A stretch of 64,000 bases of DNA from NCBI RefSeq assembly GCF_037176765.1, contig NC_090023.1, positions 213,154,506 to 213,218,505 on the forward strand. Reading direction: 5' to 3'. The notes under the pieces are model-generated. The model was not told the DNA's origin. It ran no database searches and saw only the letters and a program-made list of their open reading frames with translations. Made by a program: the position numbers and the translations under genes. Source of the stretch: Anolis sagrei. Its lineage: Eukaryota; Chordata; Lepidosauria; Squamata; Anolidae. Below are positions 55,401 to 63,000 of this stretch, in pieces; position 1 is the first letter of the stretch; each line of letters starts with the position of its first letter.

Positions 55401-58400
55401 TCCACCATTTTGCTTTAAACTGGGCTGTGCACCCCACAACTTTTTAAAGTGTGGTTGAAACTATAAATTGAATTTTAGCCATTTCTGATTTCTTCAGGAT
55501 GGATTGTGTATCTTCCAATGGGTTGGAATTGGCCTCTAGATTTTCTTAACTTGTGCGTCTCTCATGTGGGTGATCTCAGCATCACTATCATTTCAACCTA
55601 CTGCACTGCTTTTTATTTTACATGTTCAGCTTCGAAAGAAGATTGTTGAGTTTGAGTCTGAACCTTCATTTCTTATTAAAGAGGAAGGAGAGAAGATAGA
55701 AGAAGAAGAAAATGTTGATACTCTGGTCGGGAGCCTGAGTTCAAGCTATGGTGGAGATACATCTGTTTTATACCCACAGATGGACCTGCACACTCGAGAG
55801 GAGAAAATCAGTCAGATTATATTGCTACAGGTATTTCATTTTCCATAAACAGATCCCACAAAGAGTTGCTTTTCTGTATGCTCCCTGTAAAACATTACAC
55901 TTCTGAAAGAAAAATTGCAATAGGATCTTAGTAGTTTTTTTTTGGGGGGGGGGGGGGGGGAGGATTACCTCTGGTCAGTTTTTTAAACTTCAGATATGTC
56001 TGCCACATGGTTTACTTTGATCTGAATCTTCAATTGATATGGCAAGACAAGTGTGTTCGTTTTTTCATGACTGTGTCTATTCCATTCACATATAAAATGG
56101 AAAATGGTAAATTAAATACTGAATAAAGAGGGAGTTTGCCAAACTTTGCAAAGGTGAAATCTTTCACCTGTCTGTCCTGAACATGTTAATATCACAGTTT
56201 CATTGAAACAAAAATTGCCACAGAGCAGATCTAAGAAAAGATCTGATTTGTTAAAGATCAAGGTGTAATCATTTATTTATTTATTTATTTATATCCCACC
56301 ACCATCTCCCAAAAGGGACTCAGGGCAGCTTACAAGGTACACCAAGTGTAGTATATAACATAAAATGATACACAAGTATAAACAACCACTGCCAACATAT
56401 AAAATAATATACAATAACACAATTTAAAAACATGGACCATTTGTTGTTAAAACTAGCTACCCTCAATTCACAACTAAAGTGCCAGAGTGTCAATCTCATA
56501 TGGGCCCATTTCAGCCTACTTGAGGCCTAAAGCCTGCTTTAAATCCATGTTTTTAGGCTGGATCGGAAGGATTCAAGGGTGGGGGCTAACCAAATATCTT
56601 TTGGGAGGGTATTCCAGAGCCGGGGAGCCACTACAGAGTACAGAGTCTTTCATCCCCACCAACCATGCTTGAGACAATGGTGAGACCGAGAGAACGGTCT
56701 CCCCTGCTAATCTCAAAGCCTGCACCAGTTCATACAAAGAGATATGGTCTCGAAGATAGGCTGGACCCAAAGGATATAGGGTTTTGTAGATAATAACCTG
56801 CATCTTGAATTGAGACTGGAAAATTGTTGAAAGCCAGTGAGGCTGTTTTAGTAGGGGCATGGTATAGCTAGCCCCAGTTAGTAATCTGGCAGCCGACCTG
56901 CAGTTAGTTTGCACTAACTGCAGTTTCTGAACCGCCTTCATAGGCAGACCCACATAGAGTGCATTACAGTAGTCCATTCTGGATGTAACTAAGGCATGGG
57001 CCACTGTGGATAGCATATCATGTGTGTGTTCTGTAAAGCAATTAAATGAAATTAATGATTCCAGAGAAGAGGAGTAGTATGAAAGGAGTCCTTAACTAGA
57101 AGAAAAATGCTTGTAGTGAGAGGGTGTGATGCAGTAAATTATGGAACAGGTGAGGCCTCAACTCTTTTTTCCTGTGGGCATCATAGCAAGTACAGTACAA
57201 CCATCATATTAGTGGGACCAGTATCCAGGTCTGCAAAATATGTCATCTTGTTAGTGAGCCACAGGGAAGGCCTTTGTGGGCTGCATCCAGCCTACGGGCC
57301 ATAAGTTGTTCAGGCCTGCTTTATAGTATCACTAGATTAAGTCTTCGATCATCTGGAGAGGCCTCATGCAAGCCACTCTGAGTCCCTTGGGGAGATTTAT
57401 TTATTTATTTATTTATTTACGGCACTTATATGCCGCCTTTCTCACCCCGTAGGGGGACTCAGAGCGGCTTACAATATATATTTTCATACAATATATTATA
57501 TTATTAGCAAAGTACAATATCAGTATATATTACTATATTGCACTATACCATTATATTGTAATATTATTAGTAATATTACATGTAATTAAATATATATTTA
57601 TAATTATAATATTGAATTATTATTACTAGTATTATATTATATTACATTATAATATTATAAATATTATACGTATATACAATATACTATATTATATTATTAG
57701 TAAAGACAAGATGGCAGTGTCTTCTGCTCCCCTCTGTCTTCTCTCTGGCCAGAGCAGTCGTTGGTGCCAGAAGGGGGAGGGGCCTCTGAAGTGATGATAT
57801 AGGCAGAAGACGAGATGGCAGTGTCTTCTGCTCCCTTCTGTCTTCCCTCTGGCCAGAGCAGATTAGCAGGGGAGATGGTGGTGGGGTATAAATAGAGTAT
57901 TATTATTATTATCATCATCATCATCATCATCATTATTAATTTCAGTAGGGTTGGCTATTGTGCATTGTTTTGTGTATCCATGCAAAGTCCAGGAACATCT
58001 CCCCAGTGGATACAGGAATGATACTATATAAAGTGTCAAACTTTGGTAAAAGGTTGTTTCCCAACTTCGTAATTTCTAAATCGGGGGTAGATCAAGTGCA
58101 GCCTTGAACCTTCTTGTCTTTATGTTTATAGTGCAACTCTAAAGCTCAGCATTTCTGCATGAAACACTACTTCTCACTAATGATTAGTAACAAGAACAAT
58201 AAAAACAAAGGAGAACCCTTAGAGAAGAGGTGGGCAAAGTGCAAACCCTGAAAATCCCAAAGCTCCCAGGCTTCCTCCATTTCTTTTCACATTTCCTGAA
58301 TGGTTTTCCATTCCCACCCACCCCCAAATGACTCCAATCCCCTGCAAAATGCAACAGCTGTTTCCTCACATCACAGAAGCAGAAAACAAAACAAAACAAA

Positions 58401-59998
58401 AAAACATTTTCAAATTAAAACTAGACATTACTCATTTTTTCAAGGAAGTTTGTGGCCAGGTTTTGGGTACTAGGGTGCTTTCAAGATATATGGGAGCCTC
58501 GAAGTGGGGAAGCGCTGCAATTTTGCAGCAGTTCTGAGTTGTTGCCTAGAAAAATGATTTATATGTCAGAGAAGGTCTGCTTCCTTCTCTGACATTGTCC
58601 ACCCAGGGTGAAAGTCGTGCCCATACTTTGAGATTTGTTGTAGTGTCTGGGATTTTAACATATGCCATTTGCAGTTTTTTGTTCTCCTTTTTACTATTTA
58701 AGGACATTATTTACAATGTGAAGAGTGCCTTTAATTCAGACTTTAACTCAGTCATCCGAATGAAAGAATTGGAAATTGCTCGTGTGAAGGAGAGAAACAT
58801 GAGGATCTCTGAGATCTTGAACCAGCTGGATATTCATGAGGAGATATGGGTGCCAACTCTTTCAGATAATGAGCAACCCGATCGAGCAATGTCAGTTCTG
58901 GATTCAGAGGTTTGGTATCCAAAAAACAGATTTTTCTCACCTTACATGCTAAGAATGGAAATGTAAACTGAAGATCTGCATCATTTGGAAGATAAATATT
59001 CATATGTTGTAATGTTTGCTATGGCATTGATTTTACCTATGAGGGACACATGCTTTTGTTCATGCCTTACTATATCAGGGTACCTGTGTTAAATTGATTC
59101 TTTTAATAACGTGTTGTTTATTCCTTCCTATCTTGTTGCTTTTAATAGTCTAAAATGTCCCACTCTCTGTTAACTCACCAACTATGGCTAAAATAATAAC
59201 CTCCTATAAATCTTGTAGCACAATTTATTAAGCACTGTCATAATAAATAACATATTGTATTATTGTATGTTGCCTTAGTTCCCATGTTGAGAGGAAGACA
59301 AGATATAAATTAATACAATAAATAAATAATGAAATAAATTATGTATGCTACAGTAAACAGAGAGAAATATATCTGGGATAAACAGAGAGGGAAGGAGCTA
59401 AAATGGTGCCGAGAGCAGACGGGTTTTGAGGCTCCTCCGTCACTAGCTCTACTGCTAAGCTCAAGAAGCTTCTGACCTGCTAAATTGATGCTGTTGTTAC
59501 TGATTTACATTTTCAATGCTTTTTTTTCCTTTTAGAAATTACCCATCAAACTCATTTATCCTGATCCCAGTAGTTGCTAACTTAAGAGATGTTTAAAAGT
59601 AGGATCTAGTTTTAAAAATCATTCCCTATTGTCTCTCAACATTTCTATGCTCTGTCTCATATGGTAACCATTTAGAGATGGTAGTGATTCACTTATTCCT
59701 GCTGCTTCCATTCAGTACATTAGTCACAGTAAGGTTATATCATCTAACTTCCTTGCATTCAGTCAGACATTTTTTATGGAGAGAAATCAAAGAATTACTG
59801 GTCATCTTATGTACATAAGCCCTTTTGGTAGTCCCAATTAGAGTACCAATCAGTCACTAGGATTTATGTGTTAACACACAACTGTTGCTTCAATTGACCT
59901 ATTCTAGTTGGGAGAAGTAGTAGCATTCAGGTCTAGATGTAGCATATTATCAAAATAGAGACCTCTGAATGTAGCGAGTCCTAGTTTAGATCCAACTG

Positions 59999-60063
<65 letters not shown>

Positions 60064-63000
60064 GTTCTCTACAAGAGTTATGAAACATGAAAGTAATGGG
60101 ACTAGCCACATATTCATTCTGTGCTACAAAGAGATAAACTATATTTGGAAATGACAGTGTGTAGCCATTGGCAGTTGTGTCTCCAAGAATAGAAAATAAT
60201 GAATGTATGCATGCATCATTCTCTTAAATGTCCATAATTCCATGCACATTATTCATGGACACTCATTATACACATAAGAAATTATATCATTGTGTTCGGA
60301 AGGGATACATGACTTACCTTTTTAGTGTGTGACCTTGAATATGTACTTTTGGTTGTAGAATCCTCAGAATCTACTGGTCCTAAGGCAACCCAGCGCTGAT
60401 ATCCAGCAATAATGCCAGAAAAATGACCAGAGCTTGGAGTAGATTTGAAGAGGGGGGAAGATGGCAAAGCATCAAATTTATTCACAGAAAATCTGAATCT
60501 TTTGTCTTCACAGATCAAAGCAGAAAAGTATTTGACCCCAGTGCAGAAAGCAAAAGAAAAAATCATGACTAAGGTTGAGCATAAAAGACGTCTTGCTGCT
60601 CAGGTTACTGAAAGATATCTTGCTACATTCTCTACATTTTTTCTCTTGAGCCCATGTTCCATTGCTCCATTAATTTTACCATTCATTTCAGAGGGACAAT
60701 GCCCGGGAGCGTGCCCTTATGGACATGATGAATGGAGTCCTTGAAATAAAAAAAGAAGATATTTTGAAGATGGTGAGTCATGTTTTTATGGAATCACAAT
60801 TAAAATGAGAGCTGTGTCGTGATTTATCAAGGAAGAATGAACTCATGGTTTGGCTTTATGACATTTGCCTTACATATAGTGATACATTAAAAATGTTTTT
60901 CTTTTTTCCTGCTTAAGGGTCTCTAATTAGGACATTTAACTGTAAATGTGTACAATTATTAGAATATATTTTAAAGTGATTCCAATTGCAGCAAATGTTC
61001 ATTCCCATTTGTCAAAAAGTGATCCTGTATAAATAATTCATCTGCGAGTGGATTAATTATAAATGTATTTGATTGACCTCATGCCTTTTGGCTGAAACAT
61101 TCCAAATTATACTGTACAAAACCAAAAATAAGCATTGGTCTCATGTGCTTCGCTCTCTCTTTCTTCCCACTTTAAAACCGCAGACATGATATCTTAAAAA
61201 CCTATTTTAAAAACCTTCCCTGTTAGATATGGAAAAAAGCAACATTGGTTTAATATTAGTTTATTGCCCACTGCTGGAGTATTTATTTATTTATTTATTT
61301 ATCATGTCAGAAACAAATTGAGAATACAGTTATAAAGTATAAAAAAGCCACAAACAAAGTTAAAAACTCGGCATTAAGCTAGATTTTCTTTGACCAGACG
61401 CTGGCCACTTGGAGTGCCTCTGGTGTTGCTGCAAGAAGGTCCTCCATTGTGCATGTGGCAGGGCTCAGACTGCATTGTAGTGAGTGGTTTGCTCTTCTCC
61501 GCCCTTGCATCTCACGGACTCCACCTTATAGCCCCATTTCTTAAGATTGGCTCTGCATCTCATGGTACCAGAGCACAGTATTTTCAGTGCCTTCCAAGTT
61601 GCCCAGACTTTTGTGCACCCAGGAGGAAGTTTCTTATCTGGTGTCAGCCACTGATTGAGGTTTCGGGTTTAACCTGCCACTTTTGAACTCTTCTTTGCTG
61701 ATGTGTTCCTGCAAGTATCTCTGTAGATCTTAGAAAGCTGTTTCTTGATTTAAGTCATTGACATTCTGGCTGTTATCTGAACAGAGGATGGGCCAGAGAT
61801 GTCAATGTTTTGGCCCTTTCATTGCTGGCTGCTACTTCCCAGAGGATATCAGGTGGTGTAATACTGGCTTGTTGTTGTTGTTCACTCGTTCAGTCGTTTC
61901 CGACTCTTCGTGACCTCATGGACCAGCCCACGCCAGAGCTCCCTGTCGGCCGTCACCACCCCCAGCTCCTTCAAAGTCAGTCCAGTCACTTCAAGGATGC
62001 CATCCATCCATCTTGCCCTTGGTCGGCCCCTCTTCCTTTTGCCTTCAACTTTCCCCAGCGTAATTGTCTTCTCTAGGCTTTGCTGTCTCCTCATGATGTG
62101 GCCAAAGTACTTCAACTTTGTCTCTAGTATCCTTCCCTCCAATGAGCAGTCGGGCTTTATTTCCTGGAGGATGGACTGGTTGGATCTTCTCGCAGTACAA
62201 GGCACTCTCAGAACTTTCCTCCAACACCACAGTTCAAAAACATCCATCTTCCTTCGCTCAGCCTTCCCTAAGGTCCAGCTCTCACATCCGTAGGTTACTA
62301 CAGGGAATACCATGGCTTTGACTAGGCGGATCTTTGTTGCCAGTGTGTGTGGCTAAACAGTATAATTTCTTCAGTGGTGTTGGGCGTAGACAGCCTGTGA
62401 CAATGCGGCATGTCTCATTAAGAGCCACATCCACTGTTTTAGCATGGTGAGATGTATTTCACACTGGACATGCGTATTCAACAGCAGAATAGCAAAGGTT
62501 AGATTTTATTGTGTCTGGTTGTGACCCCCAGGTTGTGTCAGTCAGCTTTCTAGCACCCACTTTTGCTTGATAGTCAATTTATTTACTGTTGGAGTAAATG
62601 AATTGTATTGTGTAAGGGTTGAAAATATGTGAACTAAAAGCTTTTTCATATGATATAGTGTAGATTTGAACAGTCAAAATTTATTTATTTATTTATTTAT
62701 TTATTTACTGTCCTTGTATACCGCTGTTTCTCAGCCTAATTGGCGACTCAACGCGGTTTACAACAAAGTATACAGTGCACAGTATACAATTAAAACCATA
62801 AAAAACATAATACACAATATTACACGAAATCACAATCCAATACATCTCCTCACTAAAATCGTGGTTTAATTGCATCATCCATATTACCAATCCGTAATCA
62901 ACACATTCATTGCACCGAATTTGCCAAATGCCTGCTTGAACATCCAAGTTTTTAGTCTTCTTCGGAATACCATCAGCGAGGAGGCTGATCTTACCTCCAT

